Shown one piece after another: positions 1 to 10,021 of a stretch of DNA of 64,000 nucleotides (its first letter is position 1; each line of letters opens with the position of its first letter). Both the position numbers and the translations under genes were made by a program. The notes beneath the pieces were generated by a model, which was not told the origin of the DNA, did no database searches, and worked only from the letters and a program-made list of their open reading frames with translations. The stretch spans positions 1 through 64,000 of the forward strand of contig RCNN01000007.1 of the NCBI GenBank assembly GCA_003667245.1, written 5' to 3'. Origin of the DNA: Heterostelium multicystogenum. Lineage: Eukaryota; Evosea; Eumycetozoa; Acytosteliales; Acytosteliaceae.

Positions 1-97
1 AACCAATAATAATAATAGAAAACGATTTATATGTACAAACAATCAAATATTCGATTTTGATTCGATTTGATTCGATTCGATTTATTTATTATTATAA

Positions 98-1118
98 CTA
101 TTGTCTAATAATCTTGGGCACAATTCTAATTGTTAAAGATACACGTATCTCTCTTTCCATCAGTTCCAACTGGTAAATCACCTCTATTTACAACCTTTTC
201 AGTTATTACCTTTAATAGGGATGTTAAAATCAGTGAAAGATATTAAATTCAAGAATGAAAGTACTATTGTACATACATCTGTAAAGCATTCCCTTTATAC
301 CATGGAAATAATTTTATATGCTTCATCAGTGAAAATCAAACAATGATCTTGGCTTTAGTAAATAGCGGACTCAATTGGATCTTCACCAATAAGATTTATA
401 AGAAAATCAATTAACCTTAATCAAAATATATTAATGATCCATGTATACGTAATGATAACACAAAAACACTTACATGTACTGGCTAAACTCAAAATAGTTA
501 CACACGGATAGAACAATGGACCATCCTTATGTGGGCATTATACCTTTGATCATACTGATATTCATTTGAGTAATACATGATTAGGTTTTTTTAGGCAGTA
601 TAGATTGATTGAAATTGATTCACCTTGAATGATTTGTTTAGTAAATAAAATGAATACTAAGAGATACCCAAAAAAAAAGGTATACATACAAAATATCAAT
701 CTAACCAAGAAGGCAACGCTTCGACTTTCATTCCTTCAAACAAATGGATTTCCACCCCAATTTTGTAATCTTCTTCTTTTAAGTTGAGTCCATTTAGTCC
801 TGGTTATCCCTCGTGATAAACATTTTGTAGAATGATCGATTCCTTTGCTTCATCAATGAACTCTTCAATATAATAGATCCCATTTATTGATGAATGCACA
901 ACTTTGTTCTTTGATGCTATACTACAACTATTATATCAAATAGTGTATTGTTTAAATCGATATATAGCTCGACGTTATTATCTTGTCTCTGTTCTTGTTT
1001 ATCATCATTATTGTTCCTTTTGTTACCCACTCTCTGAACTTGATTGTCAGCATTAGCCTTTTTGCGAGCCAATAATTGTCTTTTTCTCCTCTTGTAATAA
1101 TTTATTGAAATCTATCAT
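98..1118 (-). CDS. alkbh6: ALKBH6-like Fe(II)/2-oxoglutarate dioxygenase (disrupted reading frame)
   Basis: Reading the minus strand from an ATG at 1118 gives MIDFNKLLQEE followed, after a frame change, by a basic stretch (KRQLLARKKAN). Then come pieces that match AlkB homologue 6 in order: YYIEEFIDEA, TKWTQLKRRRLQNWGG (about 751-805), a segment at 481-550 reading GIMP(H)..KDGPLFYPCVTILSLAS that corresponds to the family's HxD iron-binding region, and the C-terminal RVSLTIRIVPKIIRQ-stop (98-145), the family's usual RVSLTIRR ending. AlkB-family proteins are Fe(II)/2OG-dependent dioxygenases; the substrate of ALKBH6 is not firmly established. The gene lies in the same direction as the downstream eIF5 gene, about 200 bp away. 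It is broken into many frames, including a 2-base discrepancy inside the HxD segment that is not a homopolymer slip. It may therefore be a decayed gene, or a badly assembled stretch with introns I could not place. Identity is fairly sure, exact structure is not. Confidence 0.66.
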
Positions 1119-1313
1119 CCTATCAAATCAAAACCTTTCAGTTTCAGATTTAACACAGTTCTGTGATTTGAAGTAATTAAATTGAAAATGGTTTAAAAAA
1201 GTAAGTTAAATTTAAAAATTATATTATTTATTTAAAAAAAAGATATTTAAACAACAAAAATTTGTTAAATTTAATATTGGAAACAAAATTCTTATAGATT
1301 GGAGTTTAATCTG

Positions 1314-2522
1314 TTATCTTATTCTTTCATCTTCTTCATCATCTTCGTCTTCTTCATCGTCCATCATCTCTTCAGCAGTTTCCAACCATTCAATGAATGG
1401 AGCAACGTTTTTTCTTGACTTCCTTGGCCTTTGACTTGGTTGCCCACTCTGATAAAGATCTCCTCGGTGACAATATCGTCGTCGTAGAAGACTCTTGAAA
1501 ATTCTGACAATAGATTTTAATAAATCTGGGTCAGCAGCACAGACGTTCTCCAAACCCAAAAGGATACCATATTGACCATCTTCTTCTTAGAAATCTTTGT
1601 GAGTAAAGATTTTCTCTTGGTGACTGCATCTAACATGTTTTGAGCAGATTTGTTTGCAATAGCTTCAATGGCGACACGAGAAACATCGTAGCTTCTTGCG
1701 AGTGAGAACTTCTCTTTGACGTTGTCGAGTTCCTTTAGGAAATCTTCCTCTGAACGCATGAGGTTAACTACCAAATATTCAACTGGATCTGTGATGTCGT
1801 TGAGACCGAGATCCATCATAGCCATGACGACAGCAGTTGAACTACAATAGCCTTCTTCTTTCTCTCCTCGACTGACTTTTCTGAGGTATCTGTGAACCAG
1901 ACTACATCATCATCTTCATCGTCGTCACTTTCCTTCTTTTTGAGATCTTTTTGATGATGGTTTGGGATGGGGCTTCATCAGCTGTAGTTCTTGATCTTGA
2001 GCTAGTAGATGCTTTGGGTGGGTTCTTGATGATATAAGCTGCTGTCTTTGGCTTCATATCCAAATGGTGTCTTGTGACCACAAGCAGCACACTTAAGATC
2101 CATAGACTTGGACTTGATAATGAACTTTGTTTCTGGATTCTTGCAATTTTCCACAAAGAACGTATGTGGCAATGAATGAATCCAAAATCTTTGCCAATGC
2201 ATCTACTGTATGGGAACCATTGACACTGTATCTTTCAGACTCTATATTTGTTTGAGTTCCAAGAACAATTTCGAAATGTTTCAAAATATCTATAACAAAA
2301 AAAAAACAGATGTAAAAATATTAGAAACTAAATTGAACTATGATAACAAATAAAATGATACTACACTCTGGAGTTCTTGTCGAGAATCTCTTGCAACATT
2401 AATAAGATTTACAATAACTGTTTTAATACCATTGCCTTTTCCTTCAAACTTGGTTTGAAGTACTTGCATCTGTAGCGATAGAATGGATCGGTAACAGTAC
2501 GTGGGATATTAACTTGCGCCAT
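1314..2522 (-). CDS. eif5: Translation initiation factor eIF5
   Basis: eIF5 is the GTPase-activating protein for eIF2 in the scanning 43S complex. The start at 2522 gives MAQVNIPRTVTDPFYRYR, the conserved eIF5 N-terminus. Next come EGKGNGIKTVIVNL and, after an intron (roughly 2290-2370, ending TTATAG), a stretch reading KHFEIVLGTQTNIESERY then SVNGSH. A Cys-x2-Cys ... KCAACGHK zinc-binding element and YIIKNPP follow. A linker rich in Lys and Asp leads to VVWFTDTSEKSVEERKKKA and a C-terminal W2/HEAT-type domain. It ends in the aromatic/acidic tail EWLETAEEMMDDEEDEDDEE, which in eIF5 binds eIF2-beta and eIF3. At least four single-base frame changes interrupt the gene (for example AGATGC where AGAATGC restores the frame near the N-terminus). 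I read them as sequence errors because all segments are present and ordered. The length fits a family member of about 370-400 residues. Confidence 0.88.
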
Positions 2523-4186
2523 GATTATGTATGTTTGTAATGATTGGTGGTTGATGTTTTGTTGGTTTCTTTTTATATACAAAACTGGTGAATTGATATA
2601 TGGTTCCTCGTGAGCATAAAAACTTTGAAGGAAGATTCTTTTGTTGATAGTTGCTTCTAAATGTTTGGTAATTGGATACTCTATTGATTAAAATAACAAT
2701 CTATGGGTTGAATCCTTTCCTAAATTGTTATGATTAATTCTAATAAAATGATTATAATAATAAAATTAAACTGTCTCTTGTTTAAATTATTATTATTGCT
2801 GTTGTTGATTTGTTGAGATATTTTTGTTGTTGCTTGATGTTTGTAAAAACCTGTTATAATAGGATTAAAATAATATAGAGGGAAATGAAGGGAACAAAAA
2901 GTATTGAATGTGTTAATTTGGTTGGTCCTCTTGGAATGCTTTAATGAGAAAGAAGAAAGATTTAGGTGACGACGATGATGATGTTGTTGTTGCAGCTGGA
3001 TTGTCTAAACACAAATACATAATATAATTAAGTTGTTGATGTGAAAGAAGACATAATAGAAAGGTCTATAACAATATAGGTGGTACTAGTAGGTTTTATT
3101 TTAGGTCTCGAATGTACGTTTCTATTTGAAAACAACATTAATGATATACTTTGGTGATAGTGAAACTAACTTCAACTAATATATTGATTATTAGAAAGAA
3201 ATGAATATCTATAAAATAATTATTATATATTTATGCTGTCCTAAAATATGATAACTATATGTTGTGTGGATTGATATATATTTAATAAATGATCAAACTA
3301 TTTATCTGTATAATTAGGTTTAAATAATATTTAGTTTTTTTGGTTTGAGTTGAATTGATACCAAATGCTTGTGAGATTCTCTTATATTATTCTTGTTTTT
3401 TAATGGCAGTTAATATTAATTTTAATTTAATTTTTATTGAATTTATTTCCTAAATTCTATTCTGTCTGGTGAAAATGTGTGGTGTAATTAGAAAGTGTGG
3501 TTTTGATGAGTTTGAAATGGTTTCTATATAATTTCAGATTAAAAAACAAAATAGAATAGAATTGTTTAACTTTAAAAAAAGTGTGAACGTAGTTTTTTGT
3601 CTGTTGGTTCTATCTTTTGTTTTTTTTTTGTTTTTTTTTCTTGTTTTGTTATTTCTTTAATGAATTATAATCTTTTATTTTCCAATGTTATTAGTAATTA
3701 ACTGGCATTGGCATTGGGAATATGGTGGTAGTGGTAGTGGTGGTTGTTGTAGTTTTAAATTGGTATCAATAGTCTAATACTGGTCGGTGAATATGATGCA
3801 ATGTGTGGGGGATGTGTATGTTAATGTATAATATTTTTTTTGATGTGGAGAGAAAACAAATGGTTGCAGCTGGAGATGAAGTAAAGAATAAGATAAATAC
3901 AATATAGTATAGTATAGTATTAGATTTGCCTACTAATTTATTTGATGAATTGAATAATGTATTTTATTCGACTTGAAACCAATTGATCATCTATTCAATG
4001 ATTTAGGATTTTTTTTTTTTCAAAAAAAAATTCGCAATTCTCAATAAAAAATTTAGAAAAACGTTACATTTACTGGCTAATTACACGTAGGAGGTGGGTG
4101 TATTGGCTATTCAATCTCAAAGTTGTCCGTTCACAGAACACCTGATCGCTCATTGATTTTTAGTATTTTTGTTTTTTTTTGTTTTA
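2523..4186. other. Intergenic region, no gene seen
   Basis: This stretch separates the start of eIF5 from the 3' end of the MFS gene, both on the minus strand, so most of it should be the eIF5 upstream region. From about 3300 to 3800 the plus strand is G/T-rich, including two GTGTGG boxes near 3476-3510 and a GGTGGTAGTGGTAGTGGTGG block near 3723, so the transcribed strand direction sees CA-rich elements. No open frame with coding character was found on either strand. Confidence 0.5.
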
Positions 4187-6807
4187 TTATTTGCAGTCAG
4201 TTTCATTGATATATTGAAGTTCCTGATTTTGTTGTTGATTTATATCTATTATTTGATGATGATGATCATCATCATTTTCAGTGTTGTTCGTAGGTGATTT
4301 GTACAGAGTGAGATGGGCAGAAAGAGCTACGCCAAGTAAAACCATTGCTACTATGGATGATCCTCGCCAACCTGCTTTTTCAAATACAAATCCACAGATT
4401 CCACTTCCAAAGGCACCGCCAATAAAGTATGAAGCCATGTAGGCGGCATTAATGTAGGAACTGACGTTGGATGCGTGTCCATCGAGTTCTTCCCGAATCT
4501 GTGTGATCAGGTGATTCCTAGATTGGTTTGTAATATGGCAAGCCTGTACACCTAGATCCAAAAATAAATATTCCGGCAATGATTGTAATCAGGTAATTGT
4601 CAAATAGGAAGAGCACGAGATAACCGGCGGTGCATATCACGAGTGATGAGACAATCAGAACGTTAATCGATAGAGTTCCAGAAAGTCTTCCGACGATGGG
4701 TGCGGCAATTGCTCCAGCCATTCCTATCAAACCAAACAAACCAATGAATCCGCTGCTGTACTCAAAGGGAGGCTCATTCAGCTGGAACGAAAGTGTTGTC
4801 CACAGTATACTAAACGTGCAAACACCATACTACCGATGAAGCATGTTTGTTTTAATTGAGGCTCCACCTTGAATAAACCAAAAATTGATCTTAACAATTG
4901 ACTATATGGTATTGGATTTTGGGATCCTAAATAAACGGTAACAGTCAATAAATTATAAACTTTCATATGATAATGCAGTAATCCTTACTTGGGGTATAGG
5001 GTAATGATAAAAAATAGGAAAAATGATATGATAAACATGATTACTGATGCAGTGTAGTACACAATTCTCCACACTGATATTTCAGCAATGATGCCACTCA
5101 ATACTCTGGCTCCTAGTAGTCCAACAAAGAGAGATGACATGAGTATTCCAAGGATTGATTTACGTTCAGTTGGTGTGGAGAGATCGATTGCTAGAGGTAT
5201 TGCAATGTGGGGAATGATTGTGGAGCACCCTAAAATAAATTGAAATATGATCATTTGCGTGATATGGTATGAAAATCCTACACCTATTAAACTGATGCAT
5301 GTCAGAGCTGAGAGAATGAGAATAAGTTTCTTTTTTGAGATGATGTCGCCCATTGTCGATATAAATAGAAGTCCTACTGCATATCCAGCCTGAACAGCCA
5401 TTGTAACGAGAGACATTACTGCAGGACCCTGTGAAAACTCTTTGCCAATATCATTTAGTAGTGGTTGTATGTAGTAAAGATTGGAAACACTGAAAAAGAC
5501 TGAGCACGAAAGCAAGAAACAGTAGTTTTGGACCAATTCTTTTGGTTTCTGATGATAGCACGGGTCGGGTAATATTGGATAGAGCCGGCCAAAGATGAAA
5601 ATGTAGTTCTTGTTGATGGTGCTAATGCGTATGTTAAGCTAGATACATTTGAGTTGATATTTGGTGAAATGGATGACGAAGCCGCCGATGTCGATGAAGA
5701 ACTAGATATAACAGATGAGGAAGTCGAGGTGTTTGACGATGCTAATTGGATTGTCGCAGCTGAATCTGTTGCTTGATTATACATTAGGTTTGGCATCGAA
5801 AGTGAAATTATGATTGATAACTGAAAGATTTTGAGTATGAGGTGTATGAGCACTGTTTGGTTTGAAATATTTAAATGGAGAGGATGACAATGATGTCGGA
5901 GATGAAGATAATTGCATCGATGAAAGATGATGGTGATGCGAAGGATGAATGTTGGCTAGATATATATTGAGTTGGTAACATCTTTCCGTTTGAGGCCATT
6001 GTCGACATGAGTTGGCTCGACGGGAATGTTAGGTATTTATCTTTGTGCTGCACTGGAACGACATCTACTCCGCTGATAAGAGTTGCCATTGGAGTCTCAA
6101 TATGTGAGGAGATTGATTTTAGTTTCATTGCCAGCAGTTGCTTGAAGGGAGAGACTGGTGGGAGCTTCTTGGTTGAGGATTCATCATCTGAATGGTCTCG
6201 TTCCAACAAAAATATCCTCAAATTCTTCCTCTTGACCATCTATCAGTTGAATATTGTAACTATCTTCATTTGCATTGCTATTCAATATTATACCAGGAAG
6301 CTCTGACAATGATGATGACGAAGATGATGAAACATCGTCGGCAGCTGCTAATATATTGTTTTGTTGTATTTCCATGGATCTTGAAAGATTGTTTAAACTT
6401 CCAATATCACGGTACGATGAAATATGGTTCATTCCTCTCTCCACACTCTGGATTCTATTGGTTATTGATTTATCATTTATCAGAAGATCAGATACGTAGG
6501 GTCTTTTATAGAAATGATCCTCTTCTTCTTCCTCCTCATGTTGTACAATTATTTTTGGTATGGGTGGTGATTCCGTTGATATTGATTTTGGAGAGTGGAG
6601 ATCATTTAAAGTATCGTCTTCATGTTCATCACTCGTTTGGTTTAGCTGTATATATTTACTGTTGGTACTGTTATTATTTACAAATGTGCTGTTGCCAGTG
6701 TCGTCCGTTTTATTCAACAGAATCAGTTGAGTTTCATTCTCATCAATGATGTCATCCAATGCTCCACCGCCTCTGTCCTCCTCAACATTTGTGAGAATAG
6801 TCATCAT
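4187..6807 (-). CDS. Bacterial-type major facilitator superfamily transporter with long Ser/Asp-rich N-terminal extension
   Basis: The gene starts at 6807 (MMTILTNVEE) and has two parts. Roughly the first 400 residues (6807-5560) are a low-complexity cytosolic region rich in Ser, Asp, Glu and Asn, with poly-Ser runs. The rest is a 12-TM-type MFS transporter: SVSNLYYIQPLLNDIG in TM1, a GDIISKKKLI loop 2-3 motif, and a C-terminal half with DLGVQACHITNQSR and AAYMASYFIGGAFGS. The NLYYxQPLL and LDLGVQAxHxxNQ signatures are those of a large bacterial MFS family; the substrate cannot be read from sequence. The C-terminal tail is Asn/Gln/His-rich and ends ETDCK. Three or more frame changes occur (near 6200, 5860, 5550 and 4560) and one or two short introns lie around 4850-5000. 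All pieces are in the right order, so one gene is the simplest reading. The eukaryotic leader on a prokaryote-like transporter suggests ancient transfer followed by domestication (inference). Confidence 0.75.
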
Positions 6808-8386
6808 TCTATAGCTGGTAGTTTATATTTCTTCAAATATAACCAATTAGATAGATAGCTTCGTATATTTATAGAAATATATTTTAAAATATCATGTAAG
6901 TATTGATATTATTATCAATCAATTGATGATACAATCAATCAATCAATCAATCAACTAATGTTTTATGAATAAATGATATAAGAATTATAAAGTATTATAA
7001 TAATATAATATAAATATAGAGATAATAGTGAAAATACAAATAATATCTGTATTATAATAAATATACTATGAATATGATTGAAAATTAATGAGAGAGAGAG
7101 AGAGAGATGGTATATAATATAAAAAATATGAAATATTTAAATAGCAATAATAAATAGATATTTGAAAGATGATGATAAATAAATTGTGATTATGATGATG
7201 ATGTTATATTATATATTTTGAATAGGGTTCACCCCACACCTGTAACTGATTATCAATAAGAAAGATAAACAGAACAGAGATTGTTATAATTGAAATACTA
7301 GCAATCAATAATTGAATAATAATATTAAATAAATAATAATAATAAATGATAAAGTAGAAATAGATCTATGATGTATTAATACATATAAGTAATTTAATAA
7401 CTACTATACTATAATATAAAATTATCTAATCAAATTAGAGACGACAATTTCTTTCTTGCAGGTAATAAGTATGAATGTAGTATCTATGCATGAATCACAC
7501 CAACCACAACAACAACTAATCAAACAATTTAGTGTTTCAATTTCCCCCTTGTTTTTATTAATTAAAATTAAAAAACAAATTGTTTGAAAAGTCGTTTGGT
7601 GACTTTATTCCCCAGAGTTCTATAGGGTGGTGGTCGTTCTTTGACTCTGCGCAGACATACAATCATAATTATGTGGGGGTATTACCACGACTACAACTCT
7701 TCAACTTCAATTCGAATAAATTAATTTAGACAACATTTTTTAATTCCTGAAAACTTTTGGGTTTGTTTCACAACACAATGACAATATTGTTATTACCAAA
7801 ACAAACAAAATAGTATAAAGTTAATTGTAATATTAACATTTAACTATAAATATATAATATATATTATATCATTTAAAGAAATAAAGATCTTAAATGATAA
7901 ATTAAGGATTGGTTGTATTAGCAGATACAATTATAATGTATCAATTTGCAAAAGATAGCCTAATCCAAGTCCGAATTTGCAAATATTGTCAAAACAACCA
8001 CATAATTTTAAAAAAATAAAATTGTTATATTTTTTTTTGTTAACAAAATCGTTTAATGGATGGGACACACGAAATTGTACAATTACAAAAGAACCAAGCC
8101 GCAAGGATATATCTTTGTGCAGAATGTTCGTTTACTTAATAGAAAATGTGTGTTTACTTTGCTTCTAAATCAGAATCATTCAACAGAAGTGTCAAATTCA
8201 ACAGGTACAAAGTTTCATACATATAATATAATAACATAATCATTACATATATATATGATATAGTACTATAAATCTAATCATTATAATTTAATTTAATTTA
8301 ATGTAATAAATTTCATTCTATTTCTTTTTAAAATTTTATAATAATAATATATTTATATAAATAACTGTTAAAAAACAAACAAAAAG
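6808..8386. other. Divergent intergenic region (MFS / NAT promoters)
   Basis: About 1.6 kb separates two divergently transcribed genes. It is mostly A/T with an (AATC)n tract near 6930-6955 and a (GA)n tract near 7090-7107. A less A/T-rich island at about 7590-7710 stands out and contains an imperfect 8-bp stem (7630-7637 with 7687-7694). Short open frames here look like chance. Confidence 0.5.
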
Positions 8387-9202
8387 ATGACACAAGAAGA
8401 AGTTAGTTCAACTCATCAAAATACAGAGTTTCAAAAATTATTTTTGAAAAGAATTAATATTGATGAGAATAAGAAGATCGAGTTTTATGACTTGCCACAG
8501 GTGATGCGTATGTTTGCCAACAACATACCATTTGAGAATTCAGATGTCGTGGGAAAGGAGCCAAGTGGAATCACCAAAGACTACCTGATTGAGAAGATTT
8601 TGGTTAAATATCAGGGTGGACTTTGCTACCATTTGAATAGACTGATGTACTATTTCTTGGTAGACTGTGGCTTTGATGTTAAACAGATCATTGGTACCGT
8701 TTGGAATCAAAAGACCAACGATTGCTGGGCCGCCCCCTTTGGACATTGCACAATGATAGTCACATATAACTCGGCTGAATATTTAGTTGATGTCGGATTC
8801 GGATTGTTTTTGGCAATGGCTCCTATTCCATTCCAGACAATCGTTGCTTCGCGTACCGGAGAATATAGATGGGTTGCCAAACCAACAGAGTTTGGAACTC
8901 ACTGTTTAGAAGTAAGACCCAATCCAGACGTAGATTTCCGCCTTGGATATACTTTTTCTATGGATCCCGTTGATGACACCGACATCAACAATGCACAAAT
9001 GATAATACACAATGATGTTCTCAAGACATTCAACAGCATTCCTTTGACAACCATGTTGTTGGAACCTAGCCAGGGTACAGCAACAATGTCAGGAGACAGT
9101 CTTACTATAACAAAACCAAGTGGAGAAAAAGTAAAGCAATCAATTACACCAGAGAGAAGAATTGAGCTATTGCAAACAACTTTTAAATTTAAAAAAAATT
9201 GA
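8387..9202 (+). CDS. Arylamine N-acetyltransferase
   Basis: A 271-residue intact frame encodes an enzyme of the arylamine N-acetyltransferase (NAT) family, which moves the acetyl group of acetyl-CoA onto arylamines and hydrazines through a Cys-His-Asp triad. All three residues are visible: Cys80 in YQGGLCYHLN, His120 in APFGHCTMIV and Asp135 in YLVDVGFG. The length is typical of the family (about 260-290). No signal peptide or membrane segment is present, so a cytosolic location is expected. There are no introns and no frame breaks, unlike most genes here. The start is the first ATG after a long A/T leader. NAT genes are patchily distributed in eukaryotes and common in bacteria; whether this copy was acquired by transfer needs a tree. 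A tRNA gene follows 84 bp downstream on the same strand. Confidence 0.93.
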   Translation: MTQEEVSSTHQNTEFQKLFLKRINIDENKKIEFYDLPQVMRMFANNIPFENSDVVGKEPSGITKDYLIEKILVKYQGGLCYHLNRLMYYFLVDCGFDVKQIIGTVWNQKTNDCWAAPFGHCTMIVTYNSAEYLVDVGFGLFLAMAPIPFQTIVASRTGEYRWVAKPTEFGTHCLEVRPNPDVDFRLGYTFSMDPVDDTDINNAQMIIHNDVLKTFNSIPLTTMLLEPSQGTATMSGDSLTITKPSGEKVKQSITPERRIELLQTTFKFKKN

Positions 9203-9286
9203 TTAAATAAACTCAAATAAATGTTTGAATTTCCAATTAAAATAAAAATTAAAACAGAATAGAAAAAAGAATTAAACAACAATTAT

Positions 9287-9367
9287 GTGGTTTTGCCCGA
9301 GTGGTTTAAGGGGCTAGTTTTAGGCACTAGTGTAGTAATACGCGTGGGTTCGAACCCCACAAACCAC
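9287..9367 (+). tRNA. tRNA-Leu (anticodon UAG)
   Basis: The acceptor stem GTGGTTT (9287-9293) pairs with AAACCAC (9361-9367). The anticodon arm is CTAGT-TTTAGGC-ACTAG, giving anticodon TAG (reads CUA, leucine). A class II long variable arm (GTAGTAATAC region) and a T arm GTGGG-TTCGAAC-CCCAC follow. The length is 81 nt with no intron and no encoded CCA. The internal B box (GGTTCGAAC core) is intact. Retrotransposon remnants begin shortly downstream. Confidence 0.95.
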
Positions 9368-9399
9368 AAAGATTTGTATATATTTACCCGCATGCGGAT

Positions 9400-9598
9400 T
9401 TAATTTAAAAAAAACAACAATTCGATGATCTGCCCACCGTTGATACCTTGCTCCAAATAATAGGCAGTCATGCCTCTATAAAATGATGGTCATCACAACC
9501 GGCCTGTGGTTGTAAAAAGAAATCTGTAGGCTTCTAAACCCTACCTTAAATAAACAACTGTATGGTTATAACAAAAAAAAAAAAAAAAAAAAAAAAAA
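9400..9598 (+). mobile_element. 3' end of a non-LTR retrotransposon (TRE-like) with poly(A) tail, remnant
   Basis: About 30-60 bp after the tRNA-Leu the base composition changes abruptly: from about 9415 the DNA is relatively G+C-rich, then ends in an uninterrupted A-run at about 9571-9598. Just before the tail there is a perfect small hairpin, ACAACC (9495-9500) with GGTTGT (9508-9513), of the kind found in non-LTR 3' ends. Dictyostelid TRE elements are known to insert at set distances from tRNA genes, so a TRE3-type insertion is the natural reading. No open frame remains. The exact left boundary is not visible. Confidence 0.55.
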
Positions 9599-9599
9599 T

Positions 9600-9905
9600 A
9601 ATAATAGCGCCAGTGTCAACTAACCATGGTAGGAAGCAATGGACTCAATAAGGAAAGACAATTCATCATGATCATTATTGACCGACCACATGGGATCAGA
9701 CGGGGAAAGTGTTGAAATCTCCAGCTATGACATCAATTTTGGCAGCGAGGACGACTCGAACCTTGTAGTTGTCAAGTAGGCAGTGATTACTCGCCTCACC
9801 GTTGAGTTCGGTGAGGATTACGTAATCACAGCCAAAAGAGTCCAGGTGTTTTTTAATTCAGATGTAGTTTCATTGAACATAAATACACGGTCATGGCAGC
9901 TAAAA
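9600..9905 (-). mobile_element. Degenerate APE-type endonuclease fragment of a non-LTR retrotransposon
   Basis: Read on the minus strand this stretch encodes, with frame changes, VVLAAKIDVIAGDFNTFP, then SDPMWSVNNDHDELSF, LIESIASYHG and LVDT. The (I/V)xAGDFNTxP motif and a following LVDT are hallmarks of the apurinic/apyrimidinic endonuclease domain in ORF2 of non-LTR retrotransposons. Upstream residues include LYFSCHDRVFMFNETTSELKNTW. Only about 100 codons survive, with stops and at least two frame changes, so it is a dead fragment. Its orientation is opposite to the poly(A)-tailed remnant beside it, so two insertions or a rearranged element are present. Confidence 0.65.
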
Positions 9906-10021
9906 TATAACATTGATCCATTTAAAAGGGATATCCCCTAGTGGTTATTCCTCAGATAATTCAAAAAAATATGAAAGATGGAGCCATTGTAATACTAATA
10001 CAAGTACTTGTTTATCATTCA

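Noticed and set aside
6192..6749. Long plus-strand open frame opposite the MFS leader
   Set aside because: It is the antisense shadow of the low-complexity Ser/Asp region; the minus frame has the coding composition and leads into the transporter.
7977..8168. 63-codon frame upstream of NAT
   Set aside because: No coding character; lies in the NAT leader region and is not in frame with it.
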